DNA from: Nitrospirota bacterium
GTDB lineage: Bacteria > Nitrospirota > Nitrospiria > Nitrospirales > Nitrospiraceae
Length of the DNA stretch: 45,687 bases
Assembly (NCBI GenBank): GCA_005887945.1
Contig: VBOL01000167.1
Span: 1-45,687 of the forward strand
Direction of reading: 5' to 3'
Shown: in pieces, positions 33,373 to 41,465 of the stretch
Position numbering within the stretch: the stretch's first letter is position 1
Layout of the letters: each line of letters begins with the position of its first letter
Position numbers and translations under genes: made by a program
The notes under the pieces: model-generated
Database searches by the model: none
Told to the model about the DNA's origin: nothing
What the model saw: the letters and a program-made list of their open reading frames with translations, nothing else

Positions 33373-34058
33373 TGCAAAATCTCTTTGCCAGTTCGATTGT
33401 TCGACCATTCGCGCGTCCGTTGCTTGTGTTGGCCCTGTTGATCGGATGGCTGTCTGGCTGTGCCACATCGGAAGGTTTGGCACAGAAGTCAAAAGGGTAC
33501 TACCAGGAAGGCGTCGCGAGCCTGGAGCATGATCAGCAAAAGGCCTTTGTGTCGTTCCAAAAGGCCGTGAAGCTCGATCCGAGCAACAAAGAAGCACGAT
33601 ACGTGCTTGGCCATATTCTGGCGCTGCAGGGTAAATTGCCCCAAGCCGAGGAGGAATTCGGGGCCGCAGCGAAGCTCGATGAGAATTATTCGGAAGCGTA
33701 TACTTATTTAGGCCAGGTCTTGGAGAAACAGGGGCGGTGGACGGAAGCGATCGCCGCATTCCGTCAAGCGCTGACCAATCCCTTGTATGCAACGCCGGAC
33801 CTGGCCCGATTCCATCTCGGCCGGTCGCTGGCTCACGAGAGTGATTACGAGGGCGCGATGGAAGCGTTTGAGGATGCCTTAGTGGTCAATCCACCCAACG
33901 TCCCCCCGGCTTTGTTACACTTGGAGTTGGGGCGTGTGTATTACAAGCTGGGGTTCGAACGACGCTCAAGGGAATCGCTGACCAAGGTGACGACACTCGA
34001 TAAGGGCGGCGAGTATGCCGCAGCCGCGAAGGAACTGCTGACACGGCTCAAGCCGTAG
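33372..34058 (+). CDS. TPR-repeat lipoprotein
   Basis: A 228-residue lipoprotein from ATG 33372: signal peptide (VLALLIGWLSGC lipobox) followed by about four TPRs (AFVSFQKAVKLDPSNKEARYV; AEEEFGAAAKLDENYSEAYT; AIAAFRQALTNPLYATPDLA; AMEAFEDALVVNPPNVPPAL). The layout resembles PilF/PilW, the pilotin TPR lipoprotein for type IV pilus assembly, but no other pilus gene is in the window. Sits between the PfkB kinase and the RodZ-like gene, overlapping the former by one base and 10 bases before the latter. Confidence 0.82.
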   Translation: MQNLFASSIVRPFARPLLVLALLIGWLSGCATSEGLAQKSKGYYQEGVASLEHDQQKAFVSFQKAVKLDPSNKEARYVLGHILALQGKLPQAEEEFGAAAKLDENYSEAYTYLGQVLEKQGRWTEAIAAFRQALTNPLYATPDLARFHLGRSLAHESDYEGAMEAFEDALVVNPPNVPPALLHLELGRVYYKLGFERRSRESLTKVTTLDKGGEYAAAAKELLTRLKP

Positions 34059-34068
34059 AGAGACACCC

Positions 34069-35001
34069 ATGGAATCGATCGGAGAATTTTTCAAGCAGGT
34101 GCGAGAGACCAAGGGGCTCACCATCGACGAAGTCGCATCCAAGACGCGAATTCGAACTGATTTTGTGAAGGCGCTGGAAGACGGGAACTTCGCCAAGTTG
34201 CCCGATCAAGTGTTTGCGCGAGGCTTTGTCCGGTCCTATGCCCGATCCCTCGGGCTCGATGAAGACGATGCGATCCACCGATTCGCTCAATCGGCAGGCG
34301 CCTATTACGACAAGCAAGTCGAGCGGGAACGTTTGAAAGTCAGGCAGGCGGAGGAAGAGCGGAAGCGCCAAGCCAATCGAAAGGCCGTCGCGATTGCGAT
34401 CGGCATCGCGATTCTCACGCTCATCTTCCTCTTAAGCCGGGAACAGTCGTCGCTCCTGGTTCGTCGTTCGAGCTCAGACCTTCCGGCTTCCACATCCAAG
34501 CGGACTGCTCCACCGATTCCAGAACCCCAGGACGCGCCGCCAAGCCAGCAGGCCGAGGCGGTTCCGCCGGCTCCCAAGACCAAACCGAGCGAGTCCCCTG
34601 TCGTATCAGCTAAGGCGGGCGAAGGAAATAATGTTGAGCCTGTGACCGGCCCAGCACCCACAGCTTCGCCTGTGCCGGAGCTGGCAGCTCCGAGTCCTTC
34701 GTCGCTGGGGAGCGACGGGCCGCTGGGAGGGATTTCACTCGAAGCGTCTGGAGCAACGGAGGGACAGTTGGCGCTGGACCTTGAGGCGACAGAGCTGAGT
34801 TGGGTCGTCGTTCAAATCGATGGTGGCAGCCCCCAAGAGGCCTTGCTACGACCTGGAGAAAAGGCCAGATGGAAAGGCCAGGACCAGTTTAACCTGACGC
34901 TCGGTAACGCCGGGGGCGTCAAGGCCGAACTCAATGGTAAACCTCAAAAGCCCTTCGGCCCGAGGGGCAAAGTCGCACGCGATATCGTCATCAAGCGCTA
35001 A
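34069..35001 (+). CDS. rodZ: RodZ-like helix-turn-helix membrane protein
   Basis: A 310-residue bitopic protein. Residues 1-66 are a helix-turn-helix domain (GEFFKQVRETKGLTIDEVAS; FARGFVRSYARSLGLDED). A basic stretch precedes one membrane helix (about 106-123, AVAIAIGIAILTLIFLLS). A Pro/Ser/Ala-rich periplasmic linker follows, ending in a DUF4115-type domain (LDLEATELSWVVVQIDG ... LRPGEKARWKG ... FNLTLGNAGGVKAELNGK). This is the RodZ layout, which ties MreB to the envelope in rod-shaped cells. Pairing of a TPR lipoprotein with RodZ is common in many genomes. Confidence 0.88.
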   Translation: MESIGEFFKQVRETKGLTIDEVASKTRIRTDFVKALEDGNFAKLPDQVFARGFVRSYARSLGLDEDDAIHRFAQSAGAYYDKQVERERLKVRQAEEERKRQANRKAVAIAIGIAILTLIFLLSREQSSLLVRRSSSDLPASTSKRTAPPIPEPQDAPPSQQAEAVPPAPKTKPSESPVVSAKAGEGNNVEPVTGPAPTASPVPELAAPSPSSLGSDGPLGGISLEASGATEGQLALDLEATELSWVVVQIDGGSPQEALLRPGEKARWKGQDQFNLTLGNAGGVKAELNGKPQKPFGPRGKVARDIVIKR

Positions 35002-35066
35002 CCGCTCTTCAGCACCCTACATCCAGTCGCAGCACGTTTTCTTCCACCCACTTAGCGGCCATCCCT

Positions 35067-35259
35067 TAACCCGCATTATTCATGACGGTTCGTCGCGAAA
35101 TCGCTGAGCCGCGTCGCAAGACCGGCGCGCGGAGTCCTGAGTACCCGATGCGTACTCGTGCAGTACGGTGAGGGTTCGAGGGGCGAACACTCTGGCCGGG
35201 GCTCGTCGTAGCAGTGGATTGACGATTGCAGCAGAAGTGCTCATGAATAATGCGGGTTA
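35067..35259. mobile_element. MITE-like element with 19-base perfect terminal inverted repeats
   Basis: TAACCCGCATTATTCATGA (35067-35085) is exactly repeated in inverse at 35241-35259, enclosing about 155 bases with no credible gene but with inner palindromes (GAGTAC...GTACTC-like near 35135-35160). Size and ends fit a non-autonomous miniature element. The rest of the long gap 35002-35718 (about 35260-35590) shows no gene I can support. Confidence 0.75.
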
Positions 35260-35595
35260 GTTCAAATCCAAGCATGCTCCGGTTCTGTGGCCGACTGTCT
35301 TGGCTCGTCGCGCCGAGGGCTGCACAGGCGTGCGATACCGAGGAATGGGGCGCCGCAGCAGAGACTGAGGCGCAATGGCGCCACCCTTTTGAGACTTCCG
35401 AGATTCCTGGGATTGTACATGCCTCTAACTAGCAGGAACATCGTGCCTCGCCGTGAGGGTGTTCTGGCACGAGCTTTGATTCCTATCTGGTAGGACTGAA
35501 CGAAAGCCGGCGGAGTGGAAGTGAGTATGAGGCCGGGAACGAGGTAGTGAAAGAGTAGCGGAGTGGGGAGACCGTCCGCTAACACCCTGGATTGC

Positions 35596-35625
35596 TTGAC
35601 ATGAGTGGAAGGCCATTGTTATATT
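35596..35625 (+). promoter_or_regulatory. sigma-70-type promoter for the cytochrome c gene
   Basis: TTGACA (35596-35601) and TATATT (35620-35625) are separated by 18 bases, about 95 bases before the cytochrome ATG. Both hexamers are near consensus, making this the best promoter in the window. Confidence 0.65.
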
Positions 35626-35718
35626 CGCCCGCGTTTTGTCGCTTTGACATGGATCTCATGAGCCAGCGGCCAGAGGCCGAGTTTATGTGCGGTGGTTAAA
35701 CACAAAGGAGGAAGTCTG

Positions 35719-36165
35719 ATGGGGTATTTTTCTAAGTTCTTGGGAATCAGCGTAGCGCTGATGATGCTGTCGGTCTCGGTGGTGGGAGCCGAAGAGCGTG
35801 ATCCGCTTAAGCCCCGCGTTCCGGCGGATCAGATGGCCGAAGCGAGGGCCAACAAGAGTCCGGTTGAAGCGACCCCGGAGAACATTGCCAAAGGAAAGGC
35901 GCTGTTCGAAGGCAAGGGCACCTGCTTCAATTGCCATGGTAAAAACGGGGATGGCCAGGGCGAGGCTGGTAAGATTCTGAATCCGAGCCCCCGCAATTTC
36001 ACAAACTGCAAGTTCCACAAAAAGCGGAAAGATGGCGAGCTCTTCTGGGTGATCAAGAATGGTAGTGTAGGCACAGGCATGGTCCCCTTGATCCCGGCCG
36101 CGATCACCGAACTAGAAGCCTGGACGATCATCAACTACGAGCGGAGCTTCTGCAAAGGCGAGTAG
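35719..36165 (+). CDS. exported monoheme class I cytochrome c
   Basis: A 148-residue periplasmic electron carrier. ATG 35719 follows a strong AAAGGAGG site. Signal peptide about 1-24 (VALMMLSVSVVGA). The heme-binding motif is C69-F-N-C72-H73 in GTCFNCHGKNGDG, with ASP/PRN-F-T-N-C-K-F after it and a probable Met ligand in GSVGTGMVPLIP. The extra Cys pair (NCKF, SFCKGE) could form a disulfide. The gene has its own promoter and a strong terminator, so it is a stand-alone transcription unit. Small c-type cytochromes of this kind are abundant in nitrite-oxidising Nitrospira; the exact redox partner is unknown. Confidence 0.9.
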   Translation: MGYFSKFLGISVALMMLSVSVVGAEERDPLKPRVPADQMAEARANKSPVEATPENIAKGKALFEGKGTCFNCHGKNGDGQGEAGKILNPSPRNFTNCKFHKKRKDGELFWVIKNGSVGTGMVPLIPAAITELEAWTIINYERSFCKGE

Positions 36166-36186
36166 TTTCGTCGCAGCTGTGAGTTC

Positions 36187-36224
36187 AAGAGGGTGGAGGA
36201 CCGAATCCTCCACCCTCTTTTTTT
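36187..36224 (+). terminator. strong rho-independent terminator after cytochrome c
   Basis: GAGGGTGGAGGA (36189-36200) pairs perfectly with TCCTCCACCCTC (36206-36217) across a CCGAA loop and is followed by seven T residues. The rest of the gap 36225-36546 holds only repeat fragments, including TTCGGGGTTCGAAG at 36389-36402. Confidence 0.92.
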
Positions 36225-36546
36225 GTCTTCTGATCGTGTGATTCTGTCTCGTTGAACATCCGTGGAAGGGATGGGAAACGTTTCACGTTTCATGGTCACA
36301 CAAGCGCCGCGAGCACGACGCCTGGGAAAGGAGTGTAGTGGGCGTGAAGTGTGAGACATACGAGAAAGGCGCGATCCGAAGTTGGAAGTTCGGGGTTCGA
36401 AGTCCAGAAAACCTCGAACGTCGGACCTCAAACCCTTGTCTGTCCCGCTGGCTTCGCTCGACTATCCTGCAGGGACATTCTCCTCTTGTCCACGACGTGC
36501 AGGACATTGAGGTTCTGCTATGCCGAAATGTTTTTTCCGCAGCCTA

Positions 36547-38364
36547 TTAGTGGGCCTCGGTGCCCTGAATCGCAGCGACCTTGGTCAATATCAAGGCAGC
36601 GGATGGATCGGTTGGGCGAATCGCCGGATCAGCGAACGGGCGTTGCTCCTGGTTCATGTGGGTCTTGGAGGCCCAGCGCACTTTCTGGCTGAGATAGGTC
36701 ACCGTTTCGCCGAGTGTCACGTCGCCATCCCGGTTGGTATCGGCCTCGCCGCGCAGTGCCCGCAGCAGATAATAGGTGAACAGCCCATGCCGATGTTGGT
36801 CGTCTTCCAACCCCCACCCGATGCCGCTGGTTCCGATGACATGGAGGGTCGAGCTTCCCGTAGGATTCCATTGGGGGAGGGCGATCTTGGTTCGGCTATA
36901 CGGTCCCATACGTGACACAATGCCATCGAACAGAAACACCGTCTGTTTCGCTTTTAAGCGAGACAGTGCTGCCTCCAAATCCTTGAGCTGGTATGCCCGT
37001 GAGGTGGTTGTGGCGGTCCCATCGTACGGTACCAGAAACGTCTCTCCCGTTGAAGAGACTGAAGCCAGACCGGCGAAATAGATAATGACGACCGCATCCT
37101 TGTTCATGTGAGGCGGCAGCCAATCCAGTAGCGCTTCGTCAATATCCGAACGTATGGCCTTCCAGTCTTGCAGTAGAAGTATATTGGAGGCCGGCAAGCC
37201 ACCGAGAGTCTGAAAATAGTTCGAGACCATCTTGGCATCCAAGGAGGCGAACTTGCGGGATGGGACTTGCCGGTCTCGATAGGATCCGATCCCAATTGAG
37301 ATCAAGTAGGTGTGGGGCTGCCGAAATCCTGTGACCACAGCTGGGATTTGATCCACGTCGTCGGTCTTGATGCCGGTCGACTGGATCGACAGGACTAGGG
37401 TTTGAGTCGGCGGCTGAGTACGGAGTTCTGAATCAGAGACTGCCACGTGGATCTCGGCCTTCTGTTGTTGGACGGACTGCGGTACCGTCGCCACAAATTC
37501 GATCGAGCGGGATTGGCCTGGTTGCAGTCGTCCGATCGCCAGCGAGGTAGTCGGAAACTGGGCGAGCAGCGAGGCGGTTCCCGTCAAGACCGCCGTGACT
37601 CCCTGAAGTTCCAGCTCTCCTCCGTTCACTAGGTCGATGCGGACCCAAATGTGCTCGCCTCCTTCAAAGACCATATTGCTGTTCTCGTCCAACACAGTGG
37701 CCATAAACGAGAGTGCCGATGGAGTGGCTTGTGCTGGTATGGTCGCTGTCGGTGGAACTGGTCTTACGGGCAATGCTTCCACTGGTACGGGAGCGGTTCC
37801 GCCCGTCGCCGCCAACTGGGTTCGGACGGTGCGCATGAATTGTGTCGAGAGAGCGATCCCAGCGTCATGCACGAGCTCTCCGATATTACCGTAGTCGCAT
37901 CGGCGTATGGCTGGTTCTAGAATAAGGCGTTGGTTGTGCGTGATGGAAACATCCTTAAAGATTAAGAGCGTCTCGAGGGTCATGTCCGCAGGCACCCGAT
38001 CATAGACATTATCCGCCCAAAGTTTGAGGTCCGAGCGTTGGAGCATGACCACGATCTCCGTGTCGGGCTGGATCTGTGCGGCGATTCCACCGGTGACGGT
38101 CACGGCCGCAAAATTTTGGTAGGCTACGTCAATCATAATCGATTCGACTTCTTCCCCCACGTTGAGCTCGTGGGGGCTATTGCACCCATCGATATACTGC
38201 ATCTTGAGATTGGTGAAGGAGGGGTCGAAGGTCAGCTTGATGGAGTTGGCCAGACGCGGACCCAAGTCCGGTAAGGGGGTTCGGTGAAACGCCGAAGTCA
38301 GCTTCGCGCATCCCCACAGCCCACCCACTGTGATGAGGAGACACACGAGAATGGTCCATCGCAT
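36547..38364 (-). CDS. lipoprotein with inactive caspase-like (C14) domain
   Basis: A 605-residue exported lipoprotein from ATG 38364 (WTILVCLLITVGGLWGC lipobox); further upstream the frame runs through a repeat element and is not counted. The N-terminal third is an unrecognised domain, then comes a Pro-rich linker. A beta-sandwich region of CARDB type (about 230-340: GGEHIWVRIDLVNGGELELQG) follows, then a caspase-like p20 fold (HTYLISIGIGSYRDRQVP; NILLLQDWKAIRSDIDEALLDWL; VVIIYFAGLASVSSTGETFL). The usual catalytic YFxGHG His is replaced (AGLAS) and the catalytic DACFSG Cys region reads LFDGIVSRMG, so both active-site residues are absent. A final EF-hand-like DTNRDGDVTLGE could bind calcium. 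Confidence 0.82.
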   Translation of the reverse strand: MRWTILVCLLITVGGLWGCAKLTSAFHRTPLPDLGPRLANSIKLTFDPSFTNLKMQYIDGCNSPHELNVGEEVESIMIDVAYQNFAAVTVTGGIAAQIQPDTEIVVMLQRSDLKLWADNVYDRVPADMTLETLLIFKDVSITHNQRLILEPAIRRCDYGNIGELVHDAGIALSTQFMRTVRTQLAATGGTAPVPVEALPVRPVPPTATIPAQATPSALSFMATVLDENSNMVFEGGEHIWVRIDLVNGGELELQGVTAVLTGTASLLAQFPTTSLAIGRLQPGQSRSIEFVATVPQSVQQQKAEIHVAVSDSELRTQPPTQTLVLSIQSTGIKTDDVDQIPAVVTGFRQPHTYLISIGIGSYRDRQVPSRKFASLDAKMVSNYFQTLGGLPASNILLLQDWKAIRSDIDEALLDWLPPHMNKDAVVIIYFAGLASVSSTGETFLVPYDGTATTTSRAYQLKDLEAALSRLKAKQTVFLFDGIVSRMGPYSRTKIALPQWNPTGSSTLHVIGTSGIGWGLEDDQHRHGLFTYYLLRALRGEADTNRDGDVTLGETVTYLSQKVRWASKTHMNQEQRPFADPAIRPTDPSAALILTKVAAIQGTEAH

Positions 38365-38448
38365 CGTGAGTCGTTGAGGTGAGCCTGGTGTGTGTCGCTC
38401 GACGACTATGGCCTGGGGGGAGCTGTCTGCCGTGACTGGTTTAGCTAG

Positions 38449-38615
38449 CAGCATGCTGAAAAAGTCGCCCTTCTCACCCGCCCGACCCCGGCGCGTCGAG
38501 ACGCACCTTTTCCCATCCGGCGTTCTCGCGTCGCTCAGAGGCTCAACGTACCGAAGCGTACGCTTCGCCTCTTCGCTCGTTACGGCCTTGCCGGACAGCC
38601 TTTTTGAGCATCCTG
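38449..38615. repeat. interspersed repeat with imperfect terminal inverted repeats
   Basis: CAGCATGCTGAAAAAG (38449-38464) and CTTTTTGAGCATCCTG (38600-38615) are inverse repeats differing at two of 16 bases. The 167-base interior contains further palindromic segments and no gene. The left end recurs at 8308-8323. Confidence 0.65.
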
Positions 38616-38849
38616 TATGGTCTGCTCTGGTTGCCCAAAACGTGTGGACCATCGAGTGTCCTGGTGTGTCAAAAATAGTTTTTCCGCAGCTTGCTACTGG
38701 AATTCAAGGCGGGCACCGTACCGAAATGCCAGGCTGAATGCAACAGGGCGCGGGGCTCCGCCGGACTTGACAGATCCGCAGGTGGGGAGCGAACGTACAA
38801 GAGTGGAGAGTGCAGCGGCGGACGAACCTGCATGGTCGAGAGGTGGGGG

Positions 38850-39629
38850 ATGCGTCATTTGCTGAAACAAGTAAGCCTCATGCTCAGCGCTGTGTTTGTG
38901 GTTTCTTGTGCCTCCACCATTCCGTCTGCACGGATCGGCGACTATGTTTCCTCAGAGCGCCAGGCCGGCGACGAGGCTTTCGCGAGGATTAATCAGCGAC
39001 CCCTACAGGCAGGGCTTGTCGTGGTGTCAGATACGGCAGAGCTAGGTGCGGCTCCGAATCTTCCGGAAGAGGCACTTGCTCGCCTCGGAGAAGGTCTACA
39101 ACGGGACCTCGGTCGTACGATTCCTGTGGCGATAACAGAGATGATCCCAGCCGACCATATCAGGCCGCAGCCGCATGGGGATTGGGCCCAGTTCGCAGAA
39201 CTGGGACGGCAACATGGGCTCGAGTATCTGGCCGTTGTGGTTGTCTCCAGCACCGAGCAGGAATATCCCGTGACGCTCTTTCTGGGATGGACCACGCACG
39301 TGCAGCCTGGATTTCGTCGAGATAACTGGTCGCTGCTGGAATGTGCCCTCTTAGAGTTGAAACACAATCAGACCTTGATACAGGCCGAAGGACGGGGCTG
39401 GGCCACCCAAGATCGTCCGAGCGCACCAGGGATTAATCAATGGTATCCGACCGTCTACCTACGTCCTCAGGATCAGCGGCGTATTTGGCCTCCGACATAC
39501 GCGGGCGCGCCGAATACGCTGCGTGTCGTGTCATTTGAGCAAGCGGCTAAGCGGCTGGTGCTGAAGCTACAGAACTCTTGGCTCGGGGTATTGGAATCCG
39601 AGGCGACAGCTCGGAAAACCGGTTCCTAG
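38850..39629 (+). CDS. lipoprotein of unknown function
   Basis: A 259-residue lipoprotein. ATG 38850 follows AGGTGGGG, and the N-terminus MRHLLKQVSLMLSAVFVVSC has a clear lipobox (VVSC). The mature protein contains alternating hydrophobic strands (GLVVVSDTAELGAAPNLPEE; LEYLAVVVVSSTEQEYPVTL; GWATQDRPSAPGINQWYPTV) and ends LQNSWLGVLESEATARKTGS. No domain name recognised. Its stop TAG overlaps the first bases of a repeat motif also found before the gene, so it sits between copies of an interspersed element. It diverges from the caspase-like lipoprotein gene. Confidence 0.7.
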   Translation: MRHLLKQVSLMLSAVFVVSCASTIPSARIGDYVSSERQAGDEAFARINQRPLQAGLVVVSDTAELGAAPNLPEEALARLGEGLQRDLGRTIPVAITEMIPADHIRPQPHGDWAQFAELGRQHGLEYLAVVVVSSTEQEYPVTLFLGWTTHVQPGFRRDNWSLLECALLELKHNQTLIQAEGRGWATQDRPSAPGINQWYPTVYLRPQDQRRIWPPTYAGAPNTLRVVSFEQAAKRLVLKLQNSWLGVLESEATARKTGS

Positions 39630-39739
39630 CAAGCTGCGGAATAGCCTCGCGTGACAAGCGGGACGAGCGAGACGGGCACACGACGTGGGAGCCTAATCTG
39701 TCCACGTCGCGCCTATCTCGCATCGCTCGGGCGTCACGG
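39627..39739. repeat. interspersed palindromic repeat, copy 2
   Basis: TAGCAAGCTGCGG (39627-39639) is the exact inverse of 38684-38696, on the other side of the lipoprotein gene. It is followed by AAGCGGGACGAGCGA (39656-39670) and CGCCTATCTCG (39710-39720), both shared with the copy at 9334-9458. Confidence 0.6.
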
Positions 39740-39747
39740 TCATACTT

Positions 39748-39795
39748 AATAGTCCCCTTCGGGCTCCGTTGGGTGAGGGTCCGAGGGGGACTATT
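39748..39795. terminator. long hairpin upstream of htrA
   Basis: AATAGTCCCC (39748-39757) pairs with GGGGACTATT (39786-39795), with CTTCGGGCTC/GAGGGTCCGAG-type pairing nested inside. It may end the preceding lipoprotein transcript or be part of the htrA leader; TTAGTCTTTG after it is only weakly T-rich. Confidence 0.4.
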
Positions 39796-39883
39796 AGTCT
39801 TTGAAGCCCTCGGAACGGATAGTGTACGATGCACCGTTCAGCTCATGATGTCGCGTCGGTCAACCCTGTGGAGGAACGCTGTT

Positions 39884-41395
39884 ATGGTCACGCGGAGTAA
39901 GGGGGGGAATGTCCGAGGTCTTGTCGCAGGTATCGGTCTGGTCATGTGTACCTTCGCGTTTACTGTCCTGCCGAGCGAACCCACAGCCTTAGGCGCCGGG
40001 GTTCCAGCTGGGCTGACTCAAGGATTTTCAGAGATCGTCAAGCAGGTCACGCCAGCAGTGGTGAACATTGCCGTGACCGGGGGTGGGGAAGGCGGGGGAC
40101 GAGGTCGGAGATCGCCGTTGCCCCCAGGTCCCTTTGGTGGACCTCCGGGTGAAGAAGCGCCAGGGGGTGAACTCCCGACTCCTCCGCCGATGCCTCCGGG
40201 GCATGGACGCCCTGATCAAAGCGCCGGATCCGGCGTCATTTTTGATCCGAACGGATTTATCGTGACCAACAACCACGTGGTCGAAGGTGCCACGCAGATC
40301 ACCGTCACGCTCAGCGATCGACGGGAATTCAGCGCGAAAGTGGTGGGAACTGATCCGAAGACGGACTTGGCTGTGGTCAAGATCGAGGCGAAGAACCTCC
40401 CAGCCTTAAAATGGGCTGAGTATGATAAATTGCAGGTCGGCGATCTTGTGTTGGCAGTCGGCAGTCCGTTCGGACTGAGTTCCACCGTGACCCTTGGCAT
40501 CATCAGTGCCTTGGGACGCGGCAACGTCGGCATTGCAGACTATGAAGATTTCATCCAGACCGACGCCGCAATTAATCCGGGCAATTCCGGCGGGGCGTTG
40601 GTCAATGTGAGCGGCGAACTCATTGGGATCAATACGGCAATTTTCTCAAGGACCGGCGGGTCGGAGGGGATTGGATTTGCCATTCCCAGCAGTATCGCGT
40701 TGGATATCGTTAACAGTCTGCAGAAGACCGGCAAGGTCGTGCGCGGCTGGATGGGTGTCGCGATTCAAGAGATCACGCCGGCCTTGGCCAAATCCTTCAA
40801 GCTCCCGGAACAACGCAAAGGCGTACTCATCAGCGACGTGAATGAAAACGGCCCTTCTCATGCTGCGGGTGTGAAGCGCGGCGATGTGGTGATTGCGTTC
40901 AACGGGAAAGAAGTCCAAAACGTGAGTCAGTTGCGAAACCTCGTCGCGCGCACGATTGTCGGTATGGATGCGCAGGTAAAGGTTTTGCGAGACGGCAAGG
41001 AACAGACGATTGCCGTGAAGGTGGCGGAGCGACCGACGGATGAAATGTTGGCAAAGAAGGAGCCGTCAGCCCCCAAGGAACCGGTCGAGACGGTGAAGCC
41101 GCCAGATAATGTCTTGGCCTCTCTCCGTGTGCAGGGGTTGGATGCGGCCACGATGAGTCAATTGAACATCTCGGCGAAGATGACGGGTGTCGTCGTGACG
41201 TCGGTCGAGAGCGGCGGCTCTGCGGAAGCGGCGGGTCTGCAGCGCGGCGACGTGATTCAGGAAGTGAACCACGAGGTCGTGAAGACGCTCGAAGACTACC
41301 AGAAAGCCTCGAGTAATTTGAAAAAAGACGAGTTGGCCGTCCTGCTCCTGAGCCGGCAAGGGAATAACCTGTTTGTCGCAGTCAATCCCAAGTGA
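39884..41395 (+). CDS. degP: HtrA/DegP-type periplasmic serine protease
   Basis: A 503-residue periplasmic protease/chaperone for misfolded envelope proteins. ATG 39884 follows GGAGG by nine bases; earlier ATGs lack a site. Signal peptide about 10-38 (ending GAG). A Gly/Pro-rich insert (about 66-112) precedes the trypsin-like domain with H131 (NNHVVEG), D161 (TDLAVVK) and S235 (NPGNSGGAL). Two PDZ domains follow (MGVAIQEITPALAKSF ... GVKRGDVVIAFNGKE; SLRVQGLDAATMSQL ... GLQRGDVIQEVNHE). Catalytic triad intact. A perfect hairpin separates it from tatC. Confidence 0.94.
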   Translation: MVTRSKGGNVRGLVAGIGLVMCTFAFTVLPSEPTALGAGVPAGLTQGFSEIVKQVTPAVVNIAVTGGGEGGGRGRRSPLPPGPFGGPPGEEAPGGELPTPPPMPPGHGRPDQSAGSGVIFDPNGFIVTNNHVVEGATQITVTLSDRREFSAKVVGTDPKTDLAVVKIEAKNLPALKWAEYDKLQVGDLVLAVGSPFGLSSTVTLGIISALGRGNVGIADYEDFIQTDAAINPGNSGGALVNVSGELIGINTAIFSRTGGSEGIGFAIPSSIALDIVNSLQKTGKVVRGWMGVAIQEITPALAKSFKLPEQRKGVLISDVNENGPSHAAGVKRGDVVIAFNGKEVQNVSQLRNLVARTIVGMDAQVKVLRDGKEQTIAVKVAERPTDEMLAKKEPSAPKEPVETVKPPDNVLASLRVQGLDAATMSQLNISAKMTGVVVTSVESGGSAEAAGLQRGDVIQEVNHEVVKTLEDYQKASSNLKKDELAVLLLSRQGNNLFVAVNPK

Positions 41396-41409
41396 CACGC
41401 ATGACAATA

Positions 41410-41442
41410 GCTGCGACCGCTCGGCATCCGAGCGGTCGCAGC
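41410..41442. terminator. perfect hairpin between htrA and tatC
   Basis: GCTGCGACCGCTCGG (41410-41424) and its exact complement (41428-41442) flank a CAT loop, 15 pairs. There is no T-tract, so it may be an RNA-stabilising or attenuating hairpin rather than a full terminator. Confidence 0.55.
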
Positions 41443-41465
41443 AGGCCATCGGATGAACGGATCGT

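Noticed and set aside
35066-35585. Minus-strand frames across the MITE-like element and following DNA
   Set aside because: They cover terminal repeats and lack ribosome-binding sites or domain features.
38365-38652. N-terminal extension of the caspase-like lipoprotein
   Set aside because: The extra 96 codons are translated repeat DNA, and the lipoprotein signal peptide begins at 38364.
39578-39883. N-terminal extension of htrA
   Set aside because: It overlaps the preceding gene and repeat copy 2; the signal peptide and ribosome-binding site place the start at 39884.
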